DNA of 35,918 nt from Lachnospiraceae bacterium (GTDB lineage: Bacteria; Bacillota; Clostridia; Lachnospirales; Lachnospiraceae). Of the stretch, positions 21,554-30,081 are shown one piece after another; the first letter of the stretch is position 1; every line of letters begins with the position of its first letter. Both the position numbers and the translations under genes were made by a program. The stretch covers positions 1 through 35,918 of the forward strand of contig JAJPWX010000060.1 in the NCBI GenBank assembly GCA_021205755.1. Reading direction: 5' to 3'. The notes beneath the pieces were generated by a model, which ran no database searches, was not told the DNA's origin, and saw only the letters and a program-made list of their open reading frames with translations.

Positions 21554-23419
21554 GTGAGTAAAACGTATTATGTATGTAAATATACGCCGCTGGAGCTTTT
21601 GGCGGCATTTGGCGGAGAATGTGAAAATCTGAATCACATGCCGGAAGGCTTTGACTATGCGGATCAGATCGCGCATCCGAATATCTGCGGATTTGGCAAA
21701 TCGGTACTGGAGGCGGTGCTCGCCGGGGACGTGAAGGAGCTGGTGCTGGTCAATTGCTGCGACACGATTCGCAGCGTATATGACCTGTTGGAAGACATGG
21801 GCCAGATGGATTTTTTGTATATGGTGGATATGCTCCACTGCGGGAATGCCTGCAGCCGGGAGCGGGTGGCGGCGCAATTAAAAGATCTGGCAAAAAAATA
21901 CGGCGAGTACAAGGGACGTTCTTTTGACTATGAAGCCTTTCGAAACGCATTTGCCCCGCAGGAACGCATGCAGCTGCCGCACATCGCGGTGCTTGGCGCC
22001 CGGATGGGGGATGAGCTTTTTGCGATGACTGAGAAAAGTATGCCGCTGCCGGTCGTCAATGAAACCTGCGTGCACAACCGGTCGGTGGCCTGGACATACG
22101 AGGAGTCTCAAAACTTTGCGGTGCCAGGAAATGAGGCTGCGGCGGCGCAAAAGAATATGGCAGAGGCTGGCAATCTGGCGGCGGGAGAGCTCCCGGCGGA
22201 CTTTGACGCTCTGATGGACTGGTATGCGGGGGAGCTGCTCGGGCAGATTCCCTGTATGCGGATGATGGACGCCAGCGGGCGCAAACAGCTTTATCAGGAT
22301 CCTGCGCTCGCGGGAATTATTTATCATACCGTGAAGTTCTGTGACTTTTACAGTTTTGAATATGCGGATATTAAATCGCACACGGATGTGCCGCTTTTAA
22401 AGATTGAATCGGATTATACCGTACAGAGCAGCGGGCAGCTGCTGACCAGGCTGGAGGCATTTGCGGAAAGCCTGAGTCTGAACCCGGAGATTGCGAAGAT
22501 TATTCGCGGGGCGAGAGCCAATGGGAGCGCATCGGCGGATGGCATGGACAGCGAATTTTCCGCAGCAGACAAAGACGGTCAGGGAAAATCGCTGCATATA
22601 GATGGTTCTGAGGATGGATTAAGTGGAAGGAGAGCGCCGCATATGGGCAAGGGATATTATGCCGGGATCGACAGTGGTTCAACGAGTACGGATGTCGTGA
22701 TTCTGGATAAGGATAAAAAAATCGTGGCAGGCATTATTCTGCCGACCGGAGCAGGCGCGGCGATCGGCGCGGAGCGCGCGCTGGAATGTGCGCTTCAGGA
22801 AGCGGGACTTAAGCGGGAGGACATCGAAGAGGTGGTTACGACCGGCTATGGGCGTACGGCAATCCAGATCGGCGACCGGAGTATCACAGAGATTACCTGT
22901 CACGCGAGAGGCGCACATTTCCTGGAGCCAAAAGTGCGCACGGTCGTGGATATCGGCGGGCAGGACAGCAAGGTCATCCGTCTGGATGAGGATGGCTCTG
23001 TAAAGAATTTTGTCATGAACGATAAGTGTGCGGCGGGCACCGGCCGTTTCCTGGAAATGATGGCCCGGACGATGGAGATGAGCCTGGATGAGATTGGCCG
23101 CGCGGGATTGAGCTGGGACGAGGACATTACTATTTCCAGTATGTGCACCGTTTTCGCAGAGTCGGAGGTCGTTTCCCTGATTGCGCAGAATAAAAAGCCG
23201 GATGATATTGTCCACGGTCTGAATAAGGCGGTCGCATCCAAAACGGCGGCGCTGGTGAAGCGCGTCGGCGGGGAAGAAGCTTACATGATGACCGGCGGCG
23301 TGGCGCAGAACCAGGGACTGGTGAAAACATTGGAGGACCGTCTGGGCACCACCCTGATCATCAGCGACAAGGCACAGCTGTGCGGGGCGCTTGGCGCGGC
23401 ACTGTACGCGGCAGATTAA
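21554..23419 (+). CDS. Fusion: HgdB-like domain plus HgdC/BadF-type ATPase activase
   Basis: 621 aa from GTG 21554, with GAGGA 7 nt upstream. Residues 1 to about 330 resemble the dehydratase/HgdB fold (Y-T-P-L-E-L-L-A-A-F-G-G near the start; L-V-N-C-C-D-T). About 35 polar, poorly conserved-looking residues follow. The activase then starts at M364-G-K-G-Y-Y-A-G-I-D-S-G-S-T-S-T-D, with V-D-I-G-G-Q-D-S-K and the cluster cysteines Cys492 (N-D-K-C-A-A-G-T-G) and Cys531 (S-S-M-C-T-V-F). Activases are homodimers that hold one [4Fe-4S] cluster between subunits and couple ATP hydrolysis to low-potential electron transfer. The fusion ties donor to acceptor for the preceding gene. An internal ribosome binding site could also yield free activase. 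Confidence 0.88.
   Translation: MSKTYYVCKYTPLELLAAFGGECENLNHMPEGFDYADQIAHPNICGFGKSVLEAVLAGDVKELVLVNCCDTIRSVYDLLEDMGQMDFLYMVDMLHCGNACSRERVAAQLKDLAKKYGEYKGRSFDYEAFRNAFAPQERMQLPHIAVLGARMGDELFAMTEKSMPLPVVNETCVHNRSVAWTYEESQNFAVPGNEAAAAQKNMAEAGNLAAGELPADFDALMDWYAGELLGQIPCMRMMDASGRKQLYQDPALAGIIYHTVKFCDFYSFEYADIKSHTDVPLLKIESDYTVQSSGQLLTRLEAFAESLSLNPEIAKIIRGARANGSASADGMDSEFSAADKDGQGKSLHIDGSEDGLSGRRAPHMGKGYYAGIDSGSTSTDVVILDKDKKIVAGIILPTGAGAAIGAERALECALQEAGLKREDIEEVVTTGYGRTAIQIGDRSITEITCHARGAHFLEPKVRTVVDIGGQDSKVIRLDEDGSVKNFVMNDKCAAGTGRFLEMMARTMEMSLDEIGRAGLSWDEDITISSMCTVFAESEVVSLIAQNKKPDDIVHGLNKAVASKTAALVKRVGGEEAYMMTGGVAQNQGLVKTLEDRLGTTLIISDKAQLCGALGAALYAAD
22625..22645 (+). promoter_or_regulatory. Internal ribosome binding site and ATG at the activase boundary
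   Basis: GGAAGGAG (22625-22632) is followed after 10 nt by ATG 22643-22645, in frame, exactly where a stand-alone activase would begin. Initiation here would give a 258-residue activase in addition to the 621-residue fusion. Confidence 0.5.
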
Positions 23420-23425
23420 TTATTT

Positions 23426-23464
23426 AGAACAGCAGGCCACAGGTTTACGCGATGCTGTTCTGAA
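23426..23464 (-). repeat. Hairpin repeat, copy B (ybaB side of the 8.7-kb block)
   Basis: AGAACAGCA (23426-23434) and TGCTGTTCT (23453-23461) form a 9-bp stem with an 18-nt loop. Read on the minus strand it matches copy A at 14717-14742 over 16 + 10 bases, apart from a 13-nt loop insertion. No T-run follows. Confidence 0.8.
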
Positions 23465-23476
23465 TTGTTACAAAAA

Positions 23477-23505
23477 TTTAGTAGCGCAGAGCATGTTTTT
23501 ATAGT
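23477..23505 (+). promoter_or_regulatory. Probable promoter of ybaB-recR
   Basis: TTTAGT (23477-23482), a 17-nt spacer, TATAGT (23500-23505). The -35 box is poor. A separate promoter would be needed because dnaX lies far upstream. Confidence 0.4.
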
Positions 23506-23548
23506 AAAATAAAGGCAATCTATTTTTAGAAGAAAAAGGAGGCTTATT

Positions 23549-23899
23549 ATGGCAAAGCGAGGCGGTTTTCAGGGCGGAATGCCGGGAAATATGAATAATC
23601 TGATGAAGCAGGCGCAGAAGATGCAGAAGCAGATGGAGGAGAGCCAGAAGGCTCTGGAGGAGAAGGAGTTTACTGCAGCGGCAGGTGGCGGTGCAGTTGA
23701 AGTGACAATTTCCGGAAAAAGAGAAGTGACAAAGGTGAAGCTTTCGGAGGAGGTCGTAGACCCGGATGATATCGAGATGCTCGAGGATCTGATTGTGGCG
23801 GCGACGAATGAGGCGCTCCGCAAGGTAGACGAGGAATCTGCAGCAGTGATGTCGAAATTTACCGGCGGCATGGGCGGACTTGGAGGGTTCGGATTCTGA
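23549..23899 (+). CDS. ybaB: YbaB/EbfC nucleoid-associated protein
   Basis: 116 aa, preceded by AAAAAGGAGG. Small DNA-binding protein of the YbaB/EbfC family. The start M-A-K-R-G-G-F carries a Gly/Met-rich arm, then [14 protein letters not shown] and the central [15 protein letters not shown] strand region, which are the family signature. The C-terminus is Gly/Phe-rich. The dimer binds DNA and coats the nucleoid. Its TGA shares one base with the recR ATG (23897-23901), the standard coupling of this pair. Confidence 0.95.
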   Translation: MAKRGGFQGGMPGNMNNLMKQAQKMQKQMEESQKALEEKEFTAAAGGGAVEVTISGKREVTKVKLSEEVVDPDDIEMLEDLIVAATNEALRKVDEESAAVMSKFTGGMGGLGGFGF

Positions 23900-24495
23900 T
23901 GGATTACTACGGAAAACGAATGTCAAAGCTGATCGAACAGCTTTCCGCGCTGCCGGGGATTGGCAGTAAATCCGCGCAGCGGCTGGCGTTTCACATCATT
24001 CATATGCCCGAAGATCGGGTAAAACAGCTCACGGATGCGATCACAGATGCGCGGGAGAATGTCCGCTACTGCAAGGAATGCTGTACGCTGACCGACCAGG
24101 AAATTTGTCCGATCTGCAGCAATCCGGCGCGGGACAAAAAGACGATTATGGTAGTCGAGACGACGCGGGATCTTGCCGCCTACGAGAAGACCGGAAAGTA
24201 CGAGGGTGTCTATCATGTATTGCACGGCGCGATCTCACCGATGCTCGGCGTCGGACCGGGTGATATTCGTCTGAAAGAGCTCATCAAGCGCCTTGAGGGG
24301 GATGTCAGCGAAGTCATCATCGCGACTAATTCCAGCCTCGAGGGCGAGACGACGGCCATGTACATCAGCAAGCTGATCAAGCCGACTGGCATCAAGGTCT
24401 CCCGCATCGCAAGCGGAGTTCCGGTTGGCGGGGATCTGGAGTACATAGACGAGATGACTTTGCTGCGCGCGCTGGAGGGGCGGGTGGAGCTTTAA
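23899..24495 (+). CDS. recR: Recombination mediator protein RecR
   Basis: 198 aa, normal length. N-terminal helix-hairpin-helix ([14 protein letters not shown]), C4 zinc finger (C-K-E-C-C ... C-P-I-C), Toprim domain ([12 protein letters not shown]) and the C-terminal T-L-L-R-A-L-E-G-R. With RecO and RecF it loads RecA at ssDNA gaps. It is expressed from the ybaB operon through a 1-nt overlap. Its TAA overlaps that of the convergent yyaC gene, with no terminator between them. Confidence 0.97.
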   Translation: MDYYGKRMSKLIEQLSALPGIGSKSAQRLAFHIIHMPEDRVKQLTDAITDARENVRYCKECCTLTDQEICPICSNPARDKKTIMVVETTRDLAAYEKTGKYEGVYHVLHGAISPMLGVGPGDIRLKELIKRLEGDVSEVIIATNSSLEGETTAMYISKLIKPTGIKVSRIASGVPVGGDLEYIDEMTLLRALEGRVEL

Positions 24496-25064
24496 CCACA
24501 TACTGCCAGAATACACGCGCAGATTTCCTCCGCCATTGCCATAATGAGAGACAGACGGGTGGTCTGCAGAGTGAGATAAGGCTGGCTGTTCTGTACGCCT
24601 GCGATCCCGGTGATGGAGATGTCTCCGGCGGCGGGCAGATCCTTGCTGACACCCATGCCAGGCTTCAGGCTGCCCGGGCGGATAAAGACAGAGCCTACTT
24701 TATATTGCGTGCCAAGAGAAGCATCCACAGCGATTACTGTGCTGTAGGGATGCTTTTTTTTGATTTGAGAGAGCGTCTTGTCCAGATTGCAGGCATGCAC
24801 GGTTTTTTCCAGAGTTCCGTATACAGAGAAGGATTTTCCGGCTCTCTTTTCCAGCAGGCTGCCTGTGAGCGGTCCAAGACTGTCCCCGATTAGTCGGTCT
24901 GTGCCGATGCAGAGGATTACCGGCGCGGAAGAAGAGGAAACCGGATTGTTGTAATCTCTGGCGCTTTCAAGCAATTGCCCAAGCAGCAGAGGGCAAAGAG
25001 GCAGGGAAGCGGAGGAAAAATCTGGCTGAATAACATTTTTTTTCATACATGCGAGGACAGACAT
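24492..25064 (-). CDS. yyaC: YyaC-family sporulation protein (DUF1256)
   Basis: 190 aa from ATG 25062-25064 with AAAGGA 8 nt upstream. Family blocks are clear: [47 protein letters not shown] and L-Q-T-T-R-L. The fold is related to the germination protease (GPR) family. Its presence implies that the host sporulates. It faces recR tail to tail, their stop codons interleaving over 4 bp, so each transcript must run into the other gene. I could not identify a convincing SigF or SigG promoter upstream. Confidence 0.9.
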   Translation of the reverse strand: MSVLACMKKNVIQPDFSSASLPLCPLLLGQLLESARDYNNPVSSSSAPVILCIGTDRLIGDSLGPLTGSLLEKRAGKSFSVYGTLEKTVHACNLDKTLSQIKKKHPYSTVIAVDASLGTQYKVGSVFIRPGSLKPGMGVSKDLPAAGDISITGIAGVQNSQPYLTLQTTRLSLIMAMAEEICACILAVCG

Positions 25065-25189
25065 TTTGTTTCCTTTCTAGGACTTTGCGTGTGAATGTTT
25101 TCAGCACGAACTGAGCAAATAATTACCATCTATCCAAGTTTATCCGTATCAGGGAAATTTATTCATATTCTATCCCGTGTTTCTATTGG

Positions 25190-25239
25190 CAAAAAAATCC
25201 CGTGGCATCTGCGCTATGTTGCAGAAGCTCACGGGATTT
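25190..25239 (-). terminator. Intrinsic terminator of the fibronectin-III gene
   Basis: On the minus strand AAATCCCGTG (25239-25230) pairs with CACGGGATTT (25204-25195), with a smaller CTGC/GCAG stem inside the loop. The T-run corresponds to the seven A at 25191-25197. Confidence 0.85.
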
Positions 25240-25244
25240 GCTGC

Positions 25245-26516
25245 TTAATAATACTGTATGATTCCGGACACAAAGTCCGCGGCGCTGTCCCAGTCCTGAT
25301 TGGCGGCAAGTCCGCTGAGAGTGCCGCTGACAACGATTTTATCCGGTGATGTGCCCGCCGACGCCGTGCTGGTGATTCCCTCTCCGGTAAGGTAGACGAT
25401 GGAAATGACCGGTGTCTCTACGACGCTGCCTTTCTCTTTTATGCGGATATTCGAGAAAGTGGCGTTCACAGAGTCGCCGTTTACGCGCGCGGAGCCTTCT
25501 ACACGGAGGTAAATCGGACTTCCGTTTTTGATCACCGTCGCAAGGGAAGAGTTGGTCACGGAGCCGACCTTCTCGTAATCGACATAGACGTCGCAGATGC
25601 CGCCTTCGGATACGGTCAGCATCAGATGATAGGTCTTGTTGACAGAGGAAAGGCCGGTGCGGGAGTAATACTGGCCGCCGCTGCCCGTGGTGACGACGTT
25701 TTCAATCAGAAAAGCCGCCTTGCTGGTGTAAGGAGCCACCGCATAGTTGTCAAACTGGATGCCAAAGCTAATCGCACAGGTCGCTGTGGCAGCGACCAGC
25801 TTTGCGTGGTATCCGGTGCCGCTGCCGGTCAGCTTCACGTCGGCCTCAATCGCGTAGAGCGCGTCAACAGTTTCCACAGTAGAGCCCGTGAGCGTCTTGC
25901 AGGCTTTTGCGGAACCGGCGCTCTTATAAGGACTTTTGCAGGCAATGACCTTATACGTGTAGCGGGTGCCGGGCTCTACACTGCTGTCTGTGTAGCTGGT
26001 CTTCGTGCTTTTTACTTTTTTATAGAGCGAGTAAGTACCGCTGGTGCCGACTTTGCGGTAGATTTTATAGGTAGATGCTCCGGTCACAGCGGTCCAGGAG
26101 AGTGTGACGGAATTGCAGGTGGAAGAAATACCGGTAATGGTGGGCGTCGCCAGGCGGGTAATGGTAAGTCCGGTCCGGTATCCGCTGGTGCCGCTGTCAT
26201 TGTATGCGCGCACTGTGTACTGGTAGGTTTTTCCATCCTTTGCTTTGGTGTCGGTGTAAGTCACGGTCGAGCCGCCTGAGACATTGGCCAGGCGCTTATA
26301 GCTGCCGGAAGTGGTCTTACGCAGCACATAATACCCGGTCGCGCCGCTGACCTGCTTCCAGGTGATTTGGACGCCGTCTGTGACGTTCGCCACCTTTGAC
26401 AGCGTAGGTTTTGAGGGCTTTGAAGCTGCCTCGACGGTCCGGCTGCCTGCGGGCAGCGCGAGGAAAAGGAACAGACAAAACAGAATCATTTTCCAGAAAT
26501 TACTTCTTTTACTCAT
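25245..26516 (-). CDS. Secreted protein with two fibronectin type III domains
   Basis: 423 aa from ATG 26514-26516, with AGGAGG 7 nt upstream (an in-frame start at 26540 is too early). Signal peptide about residues 1-31 (hydrophobic F-W-K-M-I-L-F-C-L-F-L-F-L-A-L, then V-E-A-A). Fibronectin III domains lie at about 33-122 and 124-210, each with G-A-T/S-x-Y-Y/K-V/I and the T-Y-Q-Y-T-V-R-A or T-R-Y-T-Y-K-V strand. Residues about 215-380 look like a beta-sandwich (I-E-A-D-V-K-L-T ... F-S-N-I-R-I-K), plausibly a carbohydrate-binding or LamG-like domain. No LPXTG or wall repeat, so it is probably released. Single-gene unit with its own terminator. Confidence 0.85.
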   Translation of the reverse strand: MSKRSNFWKMILFCLFLFLALPAGSRTVEAASKPSKPTLSKVANVTDGVQITWKQVSGATGYYVLRKTTSGSYKRLANVSGGSTVTYTDTKAKDGKTYQYTVRAYNDSGTSGYRTGLTITRLATPTITGISSTCNSVTLSWTAVTGASTYKIYRKVGTSGTYSLYKKVKSTKTSYTDSSVEPGTRYTYKVIACKSPYKSAGSAKACKTLTGSTVETVDALYAIEADVKLTGSGTGYHAKLVAATATCAISFGIQFDNYAVAPYTSKAAFLIENVVTTGSGGQYYSRTGLSSVNKTYHLMLTVSEGGICDVYVDYEKVGSVTNSSLATVIKNGSPIYLRVEGSARVNGDSVNATFSNIRIKEKGSVVETPVISIVYLTGEGITSTASAGTSPDKIVVSGTLSGLAANQDWDSAADFVSGIIQYY

Positions 26517-26703
26517 ACATTTTCCTCCTGTAAATGGCAAGGCTATCGCTTTGCCTTGCTTCGGTTCTGAACGGTTACTCCAATGGTATCATATATTTTT
26601 TCAGATCGCAATTTTTTTAACCATAAAATGCTAAATTCTGCATAAAGTATATGGTAAGGTAGTATGGATGCCATGGCAGGAATGAAAAAGGAGTGTGTGG
26701 ATA

Positions 26704-28479
26704 ATGGAAAACGAAAATCTGCTTCCAAAGAACATACGCCAGATTGGAGAGATACAGGGCAGGCAGAAAATTTGTCTTGAGGATTATGTGATGACTTACA
26801 TACGGAAGATGGAGAGCAGGGGGGACGGAAACTATCTGGGAATTCTTCTGGGTGAGCGAAAGAGCACCGGAAACGCGGAGTATGTTTTTGTGCGCGGGAT
26901 TATGGAAGCGCCAGATGCTTCACGGATGCGGGAATCTGGGGTGAAAGATTTTGACGCAAAAGAGTCTGGAGTGAAAAAATCTGGGGAGAAGGATTCCGGC
27001 GTGAAAGAGTCTGGTCCTTTGGAGCGCAACGAGGAGAAAAAAGAGCAGGAACGTCTGGGGCTGTGGCAGGCGTTTCAGAAGCGGTACGGACTGCAGGAAA
27101 ATTTGCAAGAGGAATCTCCGGAGAGCCAGCCAGAGCACTGCCTGGGAGATGACAGGACAGATGCGTCAAAGAGCGGTCTTAAAGATGGGATGACAGGTCA
27201 GTCAAAGAACAGTTCTGAAAATAACAGAAAAGATCAGTCAAAGGAGGATACGGAGGAGGCTGCCGACAAAAAGGCTGAGCCGGCTGCGGCGCCTGCGGAT
27301 CCCTGGGAAGAATGGAAGCGGGAGCAGCAGCGGCGTTTTCCAGGCTGGGAGATTCAGGGGTGCTGCGTGATCGGAACCTATCCGTCCGGACAGCTGGAGG
27401 AGCTTTCCGCGCACCTTCCGGAGGCAGTGCGGATGCTTTACCATTTGCAGGAACAGGAAGAGCGGCTTTACTGGCTGGTGGGAGAGCAGTATGAGGGAGT
27501 CAGAGGATATTTTGTTTTTTACGAGCAAAATTCCAAAATGCAGGAGTACCTGTCGGAGCTTTTTGGCAATGGCAGTGTAGAAAAGGAGGGAGGTTCGGAC
27601 AGCGCAATCATCAGCTTTCGCGAGAAAGTGAAAAGCAAAGCAGAGGAAAAAAGTCAGAGTTTTCTGCGTCTGGCGAGCTCCTTTTTTGTGGTTGGCGTTC
27701 TGATCGTCGGCGTGGTTGTCGTAAATCGGGTATCGGATGCACAGATGGCACAGTCCGTCAGCGATACGGCGCAGGTTTCCTCGACCGCGGAGGGTCAGAA
27801 TCAATCTGCTACGGATAGTGTGGCAAATGTGAGCGTTGAGACAGGGATAAGTGTTGCGGCGGATGCGGGCGATGCAGCAGAGGTAAGCAGCGCAACGGAT
27901 GCAGGTGAAAGTGCGGAAGAAGCTGTGACGGCGAGCGCTGGCTCCAATACGGATGCAGAAGACTTCGACTCCGGAGCGGAAATTACAGATACGGAGGACT
28001 TAGAAGCGGAGGAAGAGGAAAATACGGAAATGTCTGTGTCGGCGGAATCTGTATCGGGAGAATCCGTGCTGGCCGGGTCAGATGCGTTTTGGGCAGACGG
28101 GGAAGAAGATAACGACGAGAATGAAGATGCGGCGGTTGTAAACGGGAGTGCAGATGACAGCGTGAGTGAAGACAGCGCCGCGGCCAGCAGCGCGGACGGG
28201 TCAGAAGCTTCGGAGAGCACTACAGCCAACGCTGCGGCCAGCAGCGCGGACACGACGGAGGTCACTGACAGCACCGTGGCAGAAGAGACTTCGTCCGCAG
28301 TGACGGAGACGGCGAGCCGCCAGGTACAGGCAGCCTACGTGATACGGGAAGGAGATACCCTGGCTGAAATCTGCGCCAGGTATTATGGGAGTCTGGACCG
28401 CATGGAGGAGCTATGTGAAGCGAACGGAATTGAAGACGCAGATCTGATCATTCCCGGCCAGAAGATTGTGCTGCCATAG
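26704..28479 (+). CDS. Membrane protein: cytoplasmic N-domain, acidic linker, extracellular LysM
   Basis: 591 aa from ATG 26704, 10 nt after AAGGAG (26688-26693); GTG 26695 is too close. The cytoplasmic part (1 to about 315) contains two segments (L-G-I-L-L-G-E ... Y-V-F-V-R-G-I, and W-E-I-Q-G-C-C-V-I-G-T-Y-P) that faintly recall an MPN/JAB fold without its HxH zinc ligands. They are split by charged S-G-V-K/E repeats (about 77-105). A single membrane span is at about 321-342. About 200 residues of Asp/Glu/Ser/Ala low-complexity linker follow, then a C-terminal LysM (about 546-591, I-R-E-G-D-T-L-A-E-I-C ... I-I-P-G-Q-K-I) that binds peptidoglycan. First gene of a likely envelope operon. Confidence 0.8.
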   Translation: MENENLLPKNIRQIGEIQGRQKICLEDYVMTYIRKMESRGDGNYLGILLGERKSTGNAEYVFVRGIMEAPDASRMRESGVKDFDAKESGVKKSGEKDSGVKESGPLERNEEKKEQERLGLWQAFQKRYGLQENLQEESPESQPEHCLGDDRTDASKSGLKDGMTGQSKNSSENNRKDQSKEDTEEAADKKAEPAAAPADPWEEWKREQQRRFPGWEIQGCCVIGTYPSGQLEELSAHLPEAVRMLYHLQEQEERLYWLVGEQYEGVRGYFVFYEQNSKMQEYLSELFGNGSVEKEGGSDSAIISFREKVKSKAEEKSQSFLRLASSFFVVGVLIVGVVVVNRVSDAQMAQSVSDTAQVSSTAEGQNQSATDSVANVSVETGISVAADAGDAAEVSSATDAGESAEEAVTASAGSNTDAEDFDSGAEITDTEDLEAEEEENTEMSVSAESVSGESVLAGSDAFWADGEEDNDENEDAAVVNGSADDSVSEDSAAASSADGSEASESTTANAAASSADTTEVTDSTVAEETSSAVTETASRQVQAAYVIREGDTLAEICARYYGSLDRMEELCEANGIEDADLIIPGQKIVLP

Positions 28480-28542
28480 TCGATTTACGGTTGCGTTTAT
28501 TTTTACTTGATGCTATATTAAGATGCAGACAAAATAATTCAT

Positions 28543-28584
28543 GCAGAACGCCAGCCCATGTAGAACGCTTCGCGTGGGGGCTGG
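28543..28584 (+). repeat. Intergenic hairpin repeat, unit 1
   Basis: Begins GCAGAACGCCAGCCCATG. Outer stem CCAGCCC/GGGCTGG, inner stem ACGC-ttc-GCGT. Confidence 0.8.
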
Positions 28585-28614
28585 ATTGGAAACGCCCCCT
28601 CGCGTAGCTCGGCG

Positions 28615-28655
28615 GCAGAACGCCAGCCCATGCAAAACGCTCCGCGTGGGGCTGG
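28615..28655 (+). repeat. Intergenic hairpin repeat, unit 2
   Basis: Direct repeat of 28543-28584 with only a few differences. Same outer stem; inner stem ACGC-tcc-GCGT. It ends 8 bp before the ribosome binding site of the next gene. Confidence 0.8.
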
Positions 28656-28673
28656 CTGATACAGAGGATGAGA

Positions 28674-29969
28674 ATGAATAATTATAAATGGAAGAAACTC
28701 TTTCAGAATATAAAGGAACGGCTGAATTTTTTCCGAATCACGGATGATGAGGATCTGGATGATTTATCGGAATTTTCAGATGTTCCTGTTTATGAAGACA
28801 GACGGCGGGGACAAAGCCTGCAGGAGGAGCTGGCGTTTGAGGATTTGCTTGTGCGCAACCGTCGTCGTCGCCTGATCACACGCGTCGTCATGATTGTGCT
28901 GCTTTTGTGCGTGGCAGCGGGATTTTACCTGTATAATCGGGAGCACACGTTTGATGACTATATTATTTCAAAATCCATTGATAATTCTATGACATCAGGG
29001 ACACAGTACGAGGCAGTAGGGAATTACCTGTATCGCTACAATTCGGACGGTGTCTCCTGTGTGACGAAAAAAAATGAGGTGAAGTGGAGCGTCACCTACA
29101 GTATGCAGGCGCCGATTGTAGATGTCTGTGGTACGACGATGGTGATTGCGGAGCAGCAGGGGACGCAGGTCTATGTGGTAAATGAGGACGGTCTGCTCGG
29201 GAGCTTTACCTGTCTGCTGCCGATTCTCAAGGTGCGTGTCTCCAACCAAGGCGTTGTAGCCGTCGTCCTTCAGGATGACGATGTGACCTGGGTTCGTCTG
29301 TATGACGCGAACGGGGAGAACATTGCGAATGATAAGACAACGATCTCCGATTCCGGCTATCCGCTGGACGTCGATCTGTCCCCGAACGGAGAGAAAATGG
29401 TTGTCTCTTATCTGGGAATCATCGAAGGCGTCATGACCTCCACGGTTGTTTTTTACGATTTCGGTTCCGACGGAGACGCTTCGTCCGACTATGAAGTCAG
29501 CAGTGAAACCTTTTCCGGGAGCGTTGTGCCGCAGGTGTTTTTCATAGACAATACCATTGCGGTCGCTGTAGCGGACGATGGTTTTGCCGTATTCAAAGGC
29601 AATACGCCGGAAAAATCCGCAGAAGTCTCATTTGTCGATGAGATTGTGAGCTGTTTTTACGACGAGGACGTCATCGGATTTCTTTTTTCCGATTCGACAG
29701 GCGAAAATGAATACCGGATGGAGCTGTACAATTACCGCGGCAAGCAGAAGGTATCCGTAGGCGTAGACGCGAGATTTGACGAGATTAAGATGGAAAATGG
29801 ACAGATTTTGATGTATACTTCGTCTTCCTGCACAGTCTATACCAAAAAAGGAAAGCTGCGTTTCTCCTCGGCATATGAGAAAGAAATTGTGGATATTTTC
29901 TACTTTTCGGAATATCGGCGTTATATGGTCATCACGAATGACAGCTTCGACCGGATACGGATCTGCTGA
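28674..29969 (+). CDS. Membrane-anchored beta-propeller-like protein (DUF5711 type)
   Basis: 431 aa from ATG 28674, which lies 6 nt after AGAGG (28663-28667); ATG 28668 abuts it. The cytoplasmic head (1 to about 63) is charged and rich in Asp/Arg, with a membrane span at about 67-86 (V-V-M-I-V-L-L-L-C-V-A-A-G-F). The extracellular part is a run of repeated beta-strand blades (V-G-N-Y-L-Y-R-Y ... G-T-T-M-V-I-A-E ... G-Q-I-L-M-Y), like a PQQ-type propeller. This is the layout of the DUF5711 family of clostridia, whose function is unknown. It lies between the LysM and CvpA-like genes and is probably co-transcribed with them. Confidence 0.78.
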   Translation: MNNYKWKKLFQNIKERLNFFRITDDEDLDDLSEFSDVPVYEDRRRGQSLQEELAFEDLLVRNRRRRLITRVVMIVLLLCVAAGFYLYNREHTFDDYIISKSIDNSMTSGTQYEAVGNYLYRYNSDGVSCVTKKNEVKWSVTYSMQAPIVDVCGTTMVIAEQQGTQVYVVNEDGLLGSFTCLLPILKVRVSNQGVVAVVLQDDDVTWVRLYDANGENIANDKTTISDSGYPLDVDLSPNGEKMVVSYLGIIEGVMTSTVVFYDFGSDGDASSDYEVSSETFSGSVVPQVFFIDNTIAVAVADDGFAVFKGNTPEKSAEVSFVDEIVSCFYDEDVIGFLFSDSTGENEYRMELYNYRGKQKVSVGVDARFDEIKMENGQILMYTSSSCTVYTKKGKLRFSSAYEKEIVDIFYFSEYRRYMVITNDSFDRIRIC

Positions 29970-30003
29970 TGGAAGGAATCGGCGTATGCTGTTTTGTTTT
30001 GCA

Positions 30004-30036
30004 CCAGTGAATGAAAAATGCTTCGTGTGAAACTGG
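30004..30036 (+). repeat. Intergenic hairpin repeat, diverged unit 3
   Basis: CCAGT (30004-30008) and ACTGG (30032-30036) as outer stem, ATGC-ttc-GTGT as core. Same architecture and gene-upstream position as units 1 and 2, with compensating changes in the outer stem. Confidence 0.5.
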
Positions 30037-30081
30037 ATCTGGGGATTTTCCGATACCAGAGTGGAAAGGTGAGATTTGAAA

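Noticed and set aside
25065..25190. SigG-type promoter for yyaC
   Set aside because: A GAATA-like -35 exists on the minus strand, but the -10 match and spacing are too poor to call.
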